Below, one piece after another: positions 17,640-30,019 of a stretch of DNA of 64,000 nucleotides (positions are counted from its first letter, which is position 1; each line of letters starts with the position of its first letter). This stretch comes from Oscillospiraceae bacterium (lineage in GTDB: Bacteria > Bacillota > Clostridia > Oscillospirales > Ruminococcaceae): contig JAJQFI010000024.1 in assembly GCA_021201235.1 (NCBI GenBank), positions 124,001-188,000 on the forward strand. The letters run 5' to 3'. The notes under the pieces were generated by a model. That model did no database searches. It was not told the origin of the DNA and saw only the letters and a list, made by a program, of their open reading frames with translations. The position numbers and the translations under genes were made by a program.

Positions 17640-19114
17640 AGCTCTACCCCCTTACTCGCAATTACAGGCGCTCTGAAACCGCCAAAACCGCACTCGTGAG
17701 CATACGCCGCATTGAGAATTGTTTTCTCGTCAAAGCTTCTGCCGATTATTTGCATACCATAGGGCAAACCGGTTTCGGAATAGCCGCAAGGCACGCTGAC
17801 TGCGGGAAGCCCTGCAATATTAACGGTAACAGTGCAGATATCTGCCGAATACATAGCGAGCGGATCATCCATCTTGTCACCAAATTTGAAGGCTTCAAAC
17901 GGAGACGTGGGAGTAATAATCACGTCTACATCGTTAAACGCGCTGTCAAACTCGGAACGAATTCTCTTCTGCAAGAGCTTAGCTTTTTTGTAGTAAGCAT
18001 CATAGTATCCTGAACTGAGTACAAAAGTACCGAGTATTATTCTTCTCTTGACTTCTCTTCCGAAGCCTTCGCTTCTCGTTCTCTCATACATATCCATGAG
18101 GTTTTCGGGATTTTCACAACGATAGCCGTACTTTACGCCGTCAAATCTTGCAAGATTTGATGAAGCCTCGGCACAGGCGATTATATAGTAAGCGGAAAGG
18201 GCATAGTCAGTGGAAGGAAGAGAAATCTGCTTTACAGTTGCTCCCCTGCTCTCAAGAGCCTTGACAGAGCTCATAACAGCCTCTTTTACTTCCGGCTTGA
18301 TACCGCCGCCGAAGTATTCCTTCGGAATGCCTATCTTAAGTCCACGGACATCGCCGTCAAGGGTTCCGCTTATGGGAGCATAATCTCTTCTTGCACTGGT
18401 GGCATCCATAGAATCATGCCCGCAAATAGCATCAAAAAGCATTGCCGAGTCCTTGACACTTCTTGTGATAGGACCAATCTGGTCTAACGACGACGCAAAG
18501 GCAACCAAGCCATATCTCGAAACACTGCCGTATGTAGGCTTGAGCCCGACAACGCCGCATAAAGAAGACGGCTGACGGATTGAACCGCCGGTATCCGAGC
18601 CGAGAGCCATGAAAGCCTCCATAGAAGCTACAGCCGCCGCAGATCCGCCGGAAGAACCACCGGGAACACAGGAAGTGTCAAACGGGTTCTTGGTGGGCTG
18701 GAAGTAGGACGTTTCGGTCGATGAGCCCATTGCGAACTCATCCATATTGAGCTTACCGGTTATAATTGCGCCGGCATTTTTTAGCTTAGTGACAACTGTC
18801 GCATCAAAAACGGGAGTATAATTCTCGAGCATTCTTGAGGCACAGGTTGTCCTGATGCCGGAAGTCGAGATATTGTCCTTGATTCCTATCGGAATTCCCG
18901 CAAGAGGAGATAACTCCTCACCGGATGCTCTTCTTTCGTCTGTTTTCTCAGCCACTGCGAGTGCCGAGTCACGATTTAACGTCAGATATGCGCCGATAGC
19001 AGGCTCGGTCTTTTCGATTCTGTCAAACACAGATTCAGTGAGCTCCTTGGATGATATCTCACCTTTACCGAGCATTTCGCTCAGTTCGCACGCTTTATAT
19101 TCATAAAGTTTCAA
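17636..19114 (-). CDS. gatA: Amidotransferase subunit A
   Basis: [42 protein letters not shown]. Confidence 0.97.
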   Translation of the reverse strand: MKLYEYKACELSEMLGKGEISSKELTESVFDRIEKTEPAIGAYLTLNRDSALAVAEKTDERRASGEELSPLAGIPIGIKDNISTSGIRTTCASRMLENYTPVFDATVVTKLKNAGAIITGKLNMDEFAMGSSTETSYFQPTKNPFDTSCVPGGSSGGSAAAVASMEAFMALGSDTGGSIRQPSSLCGVVGLKPTYGSVSRYGLVAFASSLDQIGPITRSVKDSAMLFDAICGHDSMDATSARRDYAPISGTLDGDVRGLKIGIPKEYFGGGIKPEVKEAVMSSVKALESRGATVKQISLPSTDYALSAYYIIACAEASSNLARFDGVKYGYRCENPENLMDMYERTRSEGFGREVKRRIILGTFVLSSGYYDAYYKKAKLLQKRIRSEFDSAFNDVDVIITPTSPFEAFKFGDKMDDPLAMYSADICTVTVNIAGLPAVSVPCGYSETGLPYGMQIIGRSFDEKTILNAAYAHECGFGGFRAPVIASKGVEL

Positions 19115-19126
19115 ATTGCTTCCTCC

Positions 19127-19408
19127 CTACTCAACAGTCTTCGGCACAACTACACAGCCGGCAACGACCTTTGGAGCATTCTTAAGGATTTCATCACGGG
19201 AAAGCTCACTGTCAGAAAGCTTGTCCTCTCTTAATTCCATAACGTTACTCTCATCGACCAATAGCTCGTCGTCAATCTCAGGCATAGCCTCGACCATCTT
19301 AATGATGTTGTTCATTTCCTCTGAATATCTCGGAAGCTCATCATCGGAAATCCTGATTCTTGCAAGCTTCGCAACGTGCTTGATATCTATATTCGGATTA
19401 TTTGCCAT
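19127..19408 (-). CDS. gatC: Amidotransferase subunit C
   Basis: IKHVAKLARIRISDDELPRYSEEMNNIIKMVEAM; immediately upstream of gatA. Confidence 0.95.
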   Translation of the reverse strand: MANNPNIDIKHVAKLARIRISDDELPRYSEEMNNIIKMVEAMPEIDDELLVDESNVMELREDKLSDSELSRDEILKNAPKVVAGCVVVPKTVE

Positions 19409-19444
19409 TTCGTCCGCCTTTCTTTCATCTTTAGTATGTCTACG

Positions 19445-21439
<1,995 letters not shown>

Positions 21440-22078
21440 TTATCCAATATCGGCGTATCCCGACGGAATATCACCGACAATTATTGTCTGTGCTATTACA
21501 AAATCCTGTGTGAGAGTAAAGCTTGCCCTTCTCGGAGGAAGATACGCCTCAGTCTCAACAGTGATTCTTATTATAATGCGATGCAAAACGGTATTTATAC
21601 CTTCGCTCTCGAAGGATGAAATCACTTCGATAACCGGCACCGATGACTGCATTATCCGAAGCCTCAGGCTCAGTCCCCTTCCGCTTAAATAAGCATTTCC
21701 AGTTAAGCTACCTATAGGAACTTTAATCTTTGAGGCTCTGAGCTTCTCAAGACCCGAAACCAAGCTATTGCTCAATGAGAGCTTGATTCTGTTTATCTCC
21801 GCTGAATTATATTCGACAGCCGTCACAAATCCGGAATCGCTGAAAGTAAGCTTGACTATATCGGAATAACCGATGTCTTCGTTTTCAAAAAGCTCAATGA
21901 CCGCTTCGTCAACTGCCTTTGCAACCGACATTTTTCCATACGACTCCGCCATGTTCATGATAACAGGCTTCAGTGCGGCGTTTATAAACAACAGAACAAC
22001 CACAGCAATCAGAATCAGCATTACTGCCATTCCCGTATTGCCGTTATCTTTCTTAATTCTGTGCCTGCGTCTTTGCAA
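21440..22078 (-). CDS. yunB: Sporulation protein YunB
   Basis: N-terminal TM then MAESYGKMSVAKAVDEAVIEL and SNSLVSGLEKLRASKIKVPIGSLTG; TTG start with GGGAGG RBS. Confidence 0.87.
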   Translation of the reverse strand: MQRRRHRIKKDNGNTGMAVMLILIAVVVLLFINAALKPVIMNMAESYGKMSVAKAVDEAVIELFENEDIGYSDIVKLTFSDSGFVTAVEYNSAEINRIKLSLSNSLVSGLEKLRASKIKVPIGSLTGNAYLSGRGLSLRLRIMQSSVPVIEVISSFESEGINTVLHRIIIRITVETEAYLPPRRASFTLTQDFVIAQTIIVGDIPSGYADIG

Positions 22079-22146
22079 AATATCGCCTCCCGTCCCGATA
22101 AGACATATTATGCTTACGGAACGGGAAACTGAATATTTCTTAAAAA

Positions 22147-23094
22147 TTATTTGCCTCTCATAGCTTCCTTTACGGTAGCTACAATATTCTCGGAGCAGAG
22201 TCCGAATTCCTTGAGAAGCTGAACTGCGGGACCTGAGTAGCCGAATACATCGTTTACGCCAATCTTCACAACCTTGGTCGGGCAGTTAGCGGAAAGTGTA
22301 TCGCATACAGCAGAGCCGAGACCGCCGATAACGCTGTGCTCCTCGGCGGTGACAACGAGTCCTGTCTCACGGGCCGCCTTGACGATGATTTCCTCATCCA
22401 AGGGCTTGATGGTGTGGATGTTGATTACTCTTGTGCTGATGCCGTCGTTCTTGAGCTGTTCTGCAGCGACAAGTGCCTCATACACAAGAAGTCCGGTTGC
22501 AACGATGGTTACATCGCTTCCTTCTGTGAGCTGAACGCCCTTGCCAAGCTCGAATTTATAGGTTTCTTTATCATTGAAAATGGGAGTCGCAAGTCTTCCG
22601 AAACGCATATAAACCGGTCCGACATACTGGATAGCCGCCTCGATAGCTGCTCTTGCCTCTACATCATCAGCGGGATTGATAACTGTCATACCGGGGATTG
22701 TGCGCATAAGAGCGATATCCTCGTTGCACTGATGTGTAGCACCGTCTTCACCTACAGAAATACCGGCATGAGTGGCACCAATCTTGACATTAAGATGCGG
22801 ATAACCGATAGAGTTTCTTACAATCTCGTAAGCTCTTCCGGCGGCGAACATTGCGAACGATGAGGCGAAAGGAATCTTTCCTGTTGCGGCAAGACCTGCG
22901 GCAACGCCCATCATGTTTGCTTCCTGAATTCCACAATCAATGTGCCTGTCAGGGAACTTCTTCTTGAATATACCTGTCTTGGTTGCGGCGGCGAGGTCGG
23001 CATCCAAAACATAGAGATTTTCGTACTTATCGCCGAGTTCAGCTAAGGTTTCGCCATAGCTCTCTCGGGTAGCCTTTTTTATAAGTTCTGCCAT
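22147..23094 (-). CDS. Transketolase, C-terminal subunit
   Basis: RESYGETLAELG, GIQEANMMGVAAGLA, transketolase Pyr/C-domain motifs. Confidence 0.94.
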   Translation of the reverse strand: MAELIKKATRESYGETLAELGDKYENLYVLDADLAAATKTGIFKKKFPDRHIDCGIQEANMMGVAAGLAATGKIPFASSFAMFAAGRAYEIVRNSIGYPHLNVKIGATHAGISVGEDGATHQCNEDIALMRTIPGMTVINPADDVEARAAIEAAIQYVGPVYMRFGRLATPIFNDKETYKFELGKGVQLTEGSDVTIVATGLLVYEALVAAEQLKNDGISTRVINIHTIKPLDEEIIVKAARETGLVVTAEEHSVIGGLGSAVCDTLSANCPTKVVKIGVNDVFGYSGPAVQLLKEFGLCSENIVATVKEAMRGK

Positions 23095-23097
23095 TTC

Positions 23098-23946
23098 TTA
23101 TTCCTCCGTTTCCAATTCAGCAAGCTGAGCCTGAAGCTCACTCATAGCCTGTTCATACTGTTCCTTGTTCGGTGCGGTTCCGTGCCATGAAACCTGATTC
23201 TCCATGAACGAAACGCCCTTACCCTTGACGCTGGACATAACTATCACCACAGGCTGATTGACAACCGTCTCGGCTTCCTTGAATGCGGCATCCATGCTGT
23301 CGAAGTCGTGAGCATCCATAGCGATTACATGCCAGCCGAATGCGGAGAACTTATCGGTAATAGGATAAGGAGAGCAAACATCAGAAATCTTGCCGTCAAT
23401 CTGCAAGCCGTTGTTGTCAACGATAGCAACAAGATTGTCAAGCTTCTGCTGAGCCGCGAACATAGCAGCTTCCCAGACCTGACCCTCTTCGATTTCGCCG
23501 TCGCCCAGAACACTGTATACACGATAAGTATCGTTTGTGAGCTTTGCGGAAAGAGCCATGCCGCAAGCGGCGGATATTCCCTGACCAAGAGAACCGGAAG
23601 ACATATCAACACCCGGAATATGCTTCATGTCGGGATGACCCTGAAGCATTGAACCGACGTGTCTTAAGCCCTTGAGCTCCTCAACGTCAAAATATCCTCT
23701 GTTAGCCAAGGTTGAATAAAGAGCGGGAGCAGTGTGTCCCTTGGAAAGGACGAAGCGATCTCTGTCGGGAAGGTCCGGCTTGTCGGGATATACATTTATC
23801 TTTGCGAAATAAAGATAAGTAAGAAGGTCAGCAATAGATAAAGAGCCCCCCGGGTGACCGCTCTTGGCGTTGTAAACACCCTCGATTATGCCCATTCTAA
23901 CTTTGCATGCAGTTATACTGAGCTGTTTCTTTAGTAATTCGTCCAT
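23098..23946 (-). CDS. Transketolase, N-terminal (TPP-binding) subunit
   Basis: GHPGGSLSIADLLTYLYF, LSKGHTAPALY, GDGEIEEGQVWEAAMFA. Confidence 0.95.
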   Translation of the reverse strand: MDELLKKQLSITACKVRMGIIEGVYNAKSGHPGGSLSIADLLTYLYFAKINVYPDKPDLPDRDRFVLSKGHTAPALYSTLANRGYFDVEELKGLRHVGSMLQGHPDMKHIPGVDMSSGSLGQGISAACGMALSAKLTNDTYRVYSVLGDGEIEEGQVWEAAMFAAQQKLDNLVAIVDNNGLQIDGKISDVCSPYPITDKFSAFGWHVIAMDAHDFDSMDAAFKEAETVVNQPVVIVMSSVKGKGVSFMENQVSWHGTAPNKEQYEQAMSELQAQLAELETEE

Positions 23947-23961
23947 AGAAAAACCTCCAAA

Positions 23962-24771
23962 TTATAATGTTGCCAATATAGCGAGCACCTCTGCCATAGT
24001 ATCCTCGGAGCAGGTGGATTTCAAGACGTAATCCGCCGCCTCCTTCACAGCAGGCTGTGAATCTGATGGGCAAAAGCTTATATCAGATGCTTTGAGCATC
24101 TCAATATCATTGTCATAATCTCCGGCGGAGATAATTGATTTATTGTCAAGCGATATTGCTTGACACATTTCCTTAAGAGCACTTCCCTTTGACACATTCT
24201 CAGGCAATAGCTCCAGAAAGTACGGACAGCTTCTTACAAATCTTACTCCCATGCCGTCAAACTTACAGACGTACTTCATGAGCTTGTCAATGACCTCAAC
24301 ACCGTCGGCAAAAAGGAGCTTACACCAGGGCTCGGTAACTTCGTCGCCCGATGCCTTCTTTATATAACTGACCTGAAGAATCTCGTGATGCCACTTTTCG
24401 GCGTCATTTAGATTCAGGTAGTACTGTCCCTCGAAAGTGAATATCTCGGGAGCAATGCCGGGAAAAGTCGAAAATATATCCTTGAGAATATCTTTTGCAC
24501 AATCGGGCAGATATGTAGAAGAAAGAATCTTATCTTGATGATAATCATAAACAATACAACCATTGTAAAGTATCAGCGGCAGGTCAATATCCAAAATGCT
24601 CAGATACTTTCTCATTGTGTGGATGGGTCTGCCGGTCGCGACTCCAAAGAGACCGCCGGCTTTTCTGTAATCGGAAATAGCTCTTAAGTTCCCTTCCGAC
24701 ACTGTTTTATCAGGCGCCAGAAGAGTCCCGTCCATATCCGTTACGAAAATAGTCTTGTCAAGTTCTATCAT
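23962..24771 (-). CDS. Cof-type HAD-IIB hydrolase
   Basis: FVTDMDGTLL, GVATGRP, SAGDYDNDIEML. Confidence 0.93.
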   Translation of the reverse strand: MIELDKTIFVTDMDGTLLAPDKTVSEGNLRAISDYRKAGGLFGVATGRPIHTMRKYLSILDIDLPLILYNGCIVYDYHQDKILSSTYLPDCAKDILKDIFSTFPGIAPEIFTFEGQYYLNLNDAEKWHHEILQVSYIKKASGDEVTEPWCKLLFADGVEVIDKLMKYVCKFDGMGVRFVRSCPYFLELLPENVSKGSALKEMCQAISLDNKSIISAGDYDNDIEMLKASDISFCPSDSQPAVKEAADYVLKSTCSEDTMAEVLAILATL

Positions 24772-25703
24772 ATACTGTCTCTCATTTTCTCGAGGAGCTT
24801 CGAAAAGTATTCCGGAAGCTCGCTTGTAAATTCAAGATATTTCCCTGTGACAGGATGAATAAATCCTATCTTTCTTGCGTGAAGGCATTGTCCTTCACAG
24901 CCTTTATACGGTTTTCCATAAACATCATCACCCAAAATCGGATGCCCGATATAAGCGGAATGTGCCCTTATCTGATGAGTTCTACCCGTTTCCAATCTGA
25001 AATTGACATAAGAACATGTTCCGAGCGTACGCTCATGCAGTTCCTCCAAAACAGTGTAGTGAGTTATGGCAGGTCTTGAATTCGATTCAGTCACGCACAT
25101 GCGCTTGCGGTTGTTCTTATCGCGTCCGATAGGAGCATTAATCGTGCCCGTAGGTTCTTTGAATCTTCCACCGGTGCAGATAGCTTCATACTCTCTCGTA
25201 AAACTGTGTTCTTTAATCTGTTCCGCAAGCCCAAGATGCGCTTTGTCAGTCTTGGCGACGATCAGAAGACCACTCGTGTTCTTGTCGATTCTATGAACAA
25301 TTCCCGGGCGGATAACGCCATTTATGCCGGAAAGCTTGCCTTTGCAGTGCCAAAGAAGCGCATTTACCAGTGTTCCCTGATAGTTCCCTGCGGCAGGGTG
25401 TACAACCATGCCCTTAGGCTTATTGACAACCAGCAAGTCAGCATCCTCGTAAACTATGTCAAGGGGAATATCCTCTGGCTCAACCGATAGACCGACCGGT
25501 TCAGGAACAGTCAGTGCAACCTCATCCCCTGCATTCAGCTTAGTGCTCTTTGAAGCAACCTTGCCATTCACAAGAACACTACCGTCTTCAATCAACTTCG
25601 CCGCAAATGAACGTGTTATATCAACATCATCCTGTGAAGCAAGCCATGTGTCAAGCCGCTTGCCTTCACAGCCGTTGTCAACGACTAAATCGTATCGGGT
25701 CAC
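24768..25703 (-). CDS. RluA-family pseudouridine synthase
   Basis: S4 domain then VVNKPKGMVVHPAAG, GIVHRIDKNTSGLLIVAK, RLETGRTHQIRAHSAYIGHPI. Confidence 0.95.
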   Translation of the reverse strand: MTRYDLVVDNGCEGKRLDTWLASQDDVDITRSFAAKLIEDGSVLVNGKVASKSTKLNAGDEVALTVPEPVGLSVEPEDIPLDIVYEDADLLVVNKPKGMVVHPAAGNYQGTLVNALLWHCKGKLSGINGVIRPGIVHRIDKNTSGLLIVAKTDKAHLGLAEQIKEHSFTREYEAICTGGRFKEPTGTINAPIGRDKNNRKRMCVTESNSRPAITHYTVLEELHERTLGTCSYVNFRLETGRTHQIRAHSAYIGHPILGDDVYGKPYKGCEGQCLHARKIGFIHPVTGKYLEFTSELPEYFSKLLEKMRDSI

Positions 25704-26278
25704 TTATCTTCACCCTGAGGTAATTCTTCGTTTTCGTTGATCTCTGCAACCTCGTCAGCCTTTGCAAGCTTCTTCGCTTTGGATTCCTTTGATTCCTGCC
25801 AAATGTAAATCAGGCAGAGACCGATTCCCCCGACAACAACACACATATCCGCGAAGTTGAACACCGGAAAATCAATAAAATCCAAGGCGATATAGTCGAC
25901 AACGCCTGAAAATTCGGAATCTATAAGCATTCTGAATCTGTCTATCAGGTTCCCGACACCGCCACCGATGACCAGCGAAAGTGCAAGATATTCAAGAGTT
26001 CCGATTTTTTTGCGCTTGATAACCATATATATAAGTATGCCTATCAAAACAATCGAAGTAAATACAATCAGGAAGATTGTCTGACCACCGAGAATGCTCC
26101 AACCCGCGCCGTCATTACGAATGTGGGTAATGCTGAATATATCGAAGTTTCCTATTGAGAAAGTCCAATATCTGTGGATAACCGATGTGCACAGTTCAAA
26201 ATTCGTGGATACATAAAGCTTCAGAAGCTGGTCAAGCACAACGAGCAATCCTGCGAGGATTAACGAGAGAATCAGCAA
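25700..26278 (-). CDS. lspA: Lipoprotein signal peptidase
   Basis: LVIGGGVGNLIDRF, GVVDYI, FPVFNFADMCVVVG catalytic Asp motifs. Confidence 0.94.
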   Translation of the reverse strand: MLILSLILAGLLVVLDQLLKLYVSTNFELCTSVIHRYWTFSIGNFDIFSITHIRNDGAGWSILGGQTIFLIVFTSIVLIGILIYMVIKRKKIGTLEYLALSLVIGGGVGNLIDRFRMLIDSEFSGVVDYIALDFIDFPVFNFADMCVVVGGIGLCLIYIWQESKESKAKKLAKADEVAEINENEELPQGEDK

Positions 26279-26346
26279 ATAAACACATCCTTAACTACAA
26301 TGACCGGCTGCCGCTATAACGGCAGCAGCCGAACAAGTTATTTCAC

Positions 26347-29148
26347 TTACGCTTCTGCGGACATATTGGATACCGTCTCAGCGCAACGCTTGCAGAGCGT
26401 GGGATGTTCATGCGAGCATCCGACTTCATCGGAGTAAATCCAGCAACGTTCGCACTTCTCGCCTTCCGCCTTTCTGACGGTAAAGCCAAGTCCGGTTGTT
26501 TCGCCGGTGAATTCGGGAGTGCCATCACGCTCAATATCAGCCTTAGAAACGATAAGAACAGCCGGAAGCAGATCCTTGACAGCCTCGAGCTTATCGTAGC
26601 TGTCACCTGCAGTGATAGTAACGCTCGCCTCAAGTGAAGAACCGATTACCTTCTCTGCTCTCTTAAGCTCAAGAGCCTTCTTTGCGTCAACTCTGAGATT
26701 ATAAATATAATCCCACTTGTCGGTAAAGTCGCTGTCGAAGGTGAGCCCCGACACCTTGGGCATATCGTTAAGGAATACGCTCTCGGGATTCTCGGATGAA
26801 GAGTGCTTCATGTATGACCAGATTTCATCGGCGGTGAACGAAAGAATCGGTGCCAAGAGACGTGCCAGAGCGGAGAGAATCATGTACATTGCAGTCTGAG
26901 CCGAACGTCTCGCCTTTGAATCCACGGCTTCGCAATAAAGCCTGTCCTTGATGATATCAAGGTAGAAGTTACTCATGTCAACAACGCAGAAGTTGTGGAT
27001 TGAGTGAACTACAATGTGGAAATCAAACGCATTGTATGCTTCGTCAACCTTGGTGATAAGATTGTCGAGCTTCATAATAGCCCACTTATCAATCTCCTCA
27101 AGGTCTTCGAGTGCTACTGCCTGAGTATCAAAGTCAAAGCCGCCCTGATTGGATATATTGCCCAAGATAAATCTTGCGGTATTTCTTATCTTCTTATAGG
27201 AATCGGAGAGCTGACCTAAGATTTCCTTCGAGATTCTAATATCCGCATGATAATCGCTCGAAGCCGCCCAAAGTCTCAGAATATCGGCACCGTTCTTGTC
27301 ATAAATCTCGTGAGGCTCAATACCGTTGCCGAGAGACTTGTGCATCGCCTTGCCTTCTCCATCAACAACCCAGCCGTGCGTGCAGACAGCCTTATAAGGA
27401 GCCTTGCCGTTTACTACAACAGAGGTAAGAAGCGAAGACTGGAACCATCCTCTGTACTGGTCTGCACCCTCGAGATAGAGGTCTGCGGGAGAAGAAAGTC
27501 CTTCTCTCTGGTCGAGAACAGCTGTATGAGTTACACCCGAGTCGAACCAGACATCCATAATGTCTGTTTCCTTGGTGAACTCGCCACATCCACACTCGCA
27601 CTTGACGCTTGCCGGAATAAATTCGCTTGCTTCGTGCTTATACCAACCGTCAGAACCTTCACGCCTGAACAGATCGGAAATAGCCTTTATGGTTTCGTCG
27701 TTTATAATCGGCTTACCGCAATCCTTGCAGTATACAATCGGAATAGGAACGCCCCATGTACGCTGACGGGAAATGCACCAGTCGGAACGGTCCATTACCA
27801 TCCCTTTGATTCTGTCCTCGCCCCATGCGGGAATCCACTGAACATCCTCGATAGCCTTAACGGTCTCTTTCTTGTAATCCTCGACTGAGCAGAACCACTG
27901 CTCGGTAGCTCTGAACAAGATAGGAGATTTGCATCTCCAGCAGTGAGGATACTGGTGCACAATCTTGCTCGAAGCAAACATTGCACCGGTTTCGATGAGA
28001 TGTTTTGAAATGACTTTGTTAGCCTCATCAGTGGTGAGCCCTGCGAACTGTCCTGCTTCCTCGGTGAGAACGCCCTTGCCGTCAACAGCAACGATTATTC
28101 CGACCTCATCATACTTCTTCGCAATCTCAAAGTCGTCAACACCATAACCGGGAGCGGTGTGAACGCAACCTGTACCACTGTCAAGTGTTACATGGTCGCC
28201 GACAATAACGAGGGAAAGTCTGTCTATGAACGGATGCTGAGCAGTGCAATATTCGAGCTCCTTACCTGTGAACGAGCCGATTGTCGTGTATTCGGTAATT
28301 CCTGCGGCGGCAAGAGTAGGCTCGATAAGCTCACGAGCCATTACATAATTCTCGCCGTTTGCCTGAACAATAGTGTACTCATACTCGGGACCCAAGCATA
28401 TTGCCAGGTTACCCGGCAATGTCCAGGTAGTGGTGGTCCAGATTACGAAATAGGTGTTATCAAGGCTCAGACCAAGAGACGTGAAGAGCCCCTTGTCATC
28501 GACAACCTTGAACTTGACATAGATGGAAAGACACGGGTCATCCTGATACTCGATTTCAGCCTCTGCAAGTGCGGTCTGGCACTCGGGACACCAATAAACC
28601 GGCTTTAAGCCCTTGTAGATATAGCCCTTCTTAGCCATCTCGCCGAAGACCTCGACCTGTCTCGCCTCAAACTCAGGCTTCAATGTAAGATACGGGTCGT
28701 CAAAATCACCGAGAACGCCGAGCCTCTTGAACTGAGTTCTCTGGGTATCAACATAGGTCATCGCAAACTCGCGGCAATGCTTTCTGAGCTCAAGCGGAGG
28801 GATTGCACCGTTTTCAACGCCAATCTTCTTCATCGCCTTAAGCTCAATCGGGAGACCGTGGGTGTCCCAACCGGGAACATAATTGGCACAATAACCGCTC
28901 ATATTCTTCTGCTTGACGATTATATCCTTGAGAACCTTGTTAAGAGCGGTTCCCAGATGGATATCACCATTTGCATAGGGCGGTCCATCGTGAAGAATGT
29001 ACGAGGGACGCCCCTCATTCTTTTTTAGTATCTTCTTGTATAAGCCTTCTTTGTCCCAATTTTCGACCATCGGCGGCTCTTTTGTCGCCAGATTACCCCT
29101 CATGGGATAGTCGGTCTCCGGGAGATTCAAGGTCTTGTTATAGTCCAT
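26347..29148 (-). CDS. ileS: Isoleucyl-tRNA synthetase
   Basis: LHDGPPYANGDIHLGTALNK, GWDTHGLPIE, KMSKS-like KAMHKSLGN, C-terminal zinc finger. Confidence 0.98.
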   Translation of the reverse strand: MDYNKTLNLPETDYPMRGNLATKEPPMVENWDKEGLYKKILKKNEGRPSYILHDGPPYANGDIHLGTALNKVLKDIIVKQKNMSGYCANYVPGWDTHGLPIELKAMKKIGVENGAIPPLELRKHCREFAMTYVDTQRTQFKRLGVLGDFDDPYLTLKPEFEARQVEVFGEMAKKGYIYKGLKPVYWCPECQTALAEAEIEYQDDPCLSIYVKFKVVDDKGLFTSLGLSLDNTYFVIWTTTTWTLPGNLAICLGPEYEYTIVQANGENYVMARELIEPTLAAAGITEYTTIGSFTGKELEYCTAQHPFIDRLSLVIVGDHVTLDSGTGCVHTAPGYGVDDFEIAKKYDEVGIIVAVDGKGVLTEEAGQFAGLTTDEANKVISKHLIETGAMFASSKIVHQYPHCWRCKSPILFRATEQWFCSVEDYKKETVKAIEDVQWIPAWGEDRIKGMVMDRSDWCISRQRTWGVPIPIVYCKDCGKPIINDETIKAISDLFRREGSDGWYKHEASEFIPASVKCECGCGEFTKETDIMDVWFDSGVTHTAVLDQREGLSSPADLYLEGADQYRGWFQSSLLTSVVVNGKAPYKAVCTHGWVVDGEGKAMHKSLGNGIEPHEIYDKNGADILRLWAASSDYHADIRISKEILGQLSDSYKKIRNTARFILGNISNQGGFDFDTQAVALEDLEEIDKWAIMKLDNLITKVDEAYNAFDFHIVVHSIHNFCVVDMSNFYLDIIKDRLYCEAVDSKARRSAQTAMYMILSALARLLAPILSFTADEIWSYMKHSSSENPESVFLNDMPKVSGLTFDSDFTDKWDYIYNLRVDAKKALELKRAEKVIGSSLEASVTITAGDSYDKLEAVKDLLPAVLIVSKADIERDGTPEFTGETTGLGFTVRKAEGEKCERCWIYSDEVGCSHEHPTLCKRCAETVSNMSAEA

Positions 29149-29172
29149 ATCCTTTTTACCCCTTAGTAATGA

Positions 29173-30009
29173 TTATTTCTTATTAGGTGAATTATGACCG
29201 AATTTCAACTCTTCGGACGAAAACTCCTGCTTTTTGTACATGGATTCATCAAATCCGAATGCCCTGCGCTTATCAGTTACCGACTTGGTCTGTTGAGTTG
29301 GCTTCTCGGCAGTGTTAGCTGTAGCATTAACTGTGGCATTAGCCGTGACTTTAGTCGTGGCTTCGGGAGCGGCAGATGTAGCTTCAGTAGGCTTCTCAGC
29401 GGACTGTGCAGGAGCTTGAGCGGCAGGCTTTACCTGACCGGACACAATCTTTGATATTTCCTCGTCGGAAAGCTCGGGAAGATTAGAAACAACCCTGATT
29501 TGCTCGTTGAGAACAAGAAGAACCTTCTTCTTGAAGTCGGAAATCTCGACCTTCATCTTATTCAGCTTGTCCGTCTGCATCTCGGTCTGGGTCTTCGAAG
29601 CGGCTACGACTGCATTCATCTTGTCATTTTCTTCCTTGATTGCAACAGCAATCTTTTCAACCTCTGAGCGCTTTAAGGCTTCGCAGTCATTGGAAATATC
29701 GGCAAGAAGAGCATCCCTCTGTGCCTGAGCATCGGCTATTATCTTATCGGCTTCTGCACGAGCATCGGCTATAATCTTATTTCCCTGCTTCTGAGAAACC
29801 AAGATAGCATCTCTGATGGCATCCTCATCATTTCTGTATTCGTTAATTCGCTCGACAAGCTTGATAATCTTTGCCTCGCTCTCTTCCTTTTCCTTAGTCG
29901 CGTTTGAAAGAGCTATGGCAACATCCTTAAGATACTCGTCGACTTCTTCTGGCTTATAGCCGAAGGTTGCTTTTTCGAACTTCTTTGTAGCAATGTCTTT
30001 GGCGTTCAT
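29173..30009 (-). CDS. DivIVA-domain protein
   Basis: MNAKDIATKKFEKATFGYKPEEVDEYLKDVA then coiled coil and Thr/Ala-rich tail. Confidence 0.92.
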   Translation of the reverse strand: MNAKDIATKKFEKATFGYKPEEVDEYLKDVAIALSNATKEKEESEAKIIKLVERINEYRNDEDAIRDAILVSQKQGNKIIADARAEADKIIADAQAQRDALLADISNDCEALKRSEVEKIAVAIKEENDKMNAVVAASKTQTEMQTDKLNKMKVEISDFKKKVLLVLNEQIRVVSNLPELSDEEISKIVSGQVKPAAQAPAQSAEKPTEATSAAPEATTKVTANATVNATANTAEKPTQQTKSVTDKRRAFGFDESMYKKQEFSSEELKFGHNSPNKK

Positions 30010-30019
30010 ATTGTCCTCC

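Noticed and set aside
26305-26331. Hairpin CGGCTGCCG-ctataa-CGGCAGCAGCCG between ileS and lspA
   Set aside because: Has a bulge and no U tract; may be an mRNA processing or stability hairpin but nothing supports a specific role.
29149-29172. Possible T-box leader for ileS (also checked upstream of tyrS)
   Set aside because: Only about 24 bp separates divIVA and ileS and about 70 bp lies upstream of tyrS; too short for a T-box and no specifier/antiterminator pattern seen.
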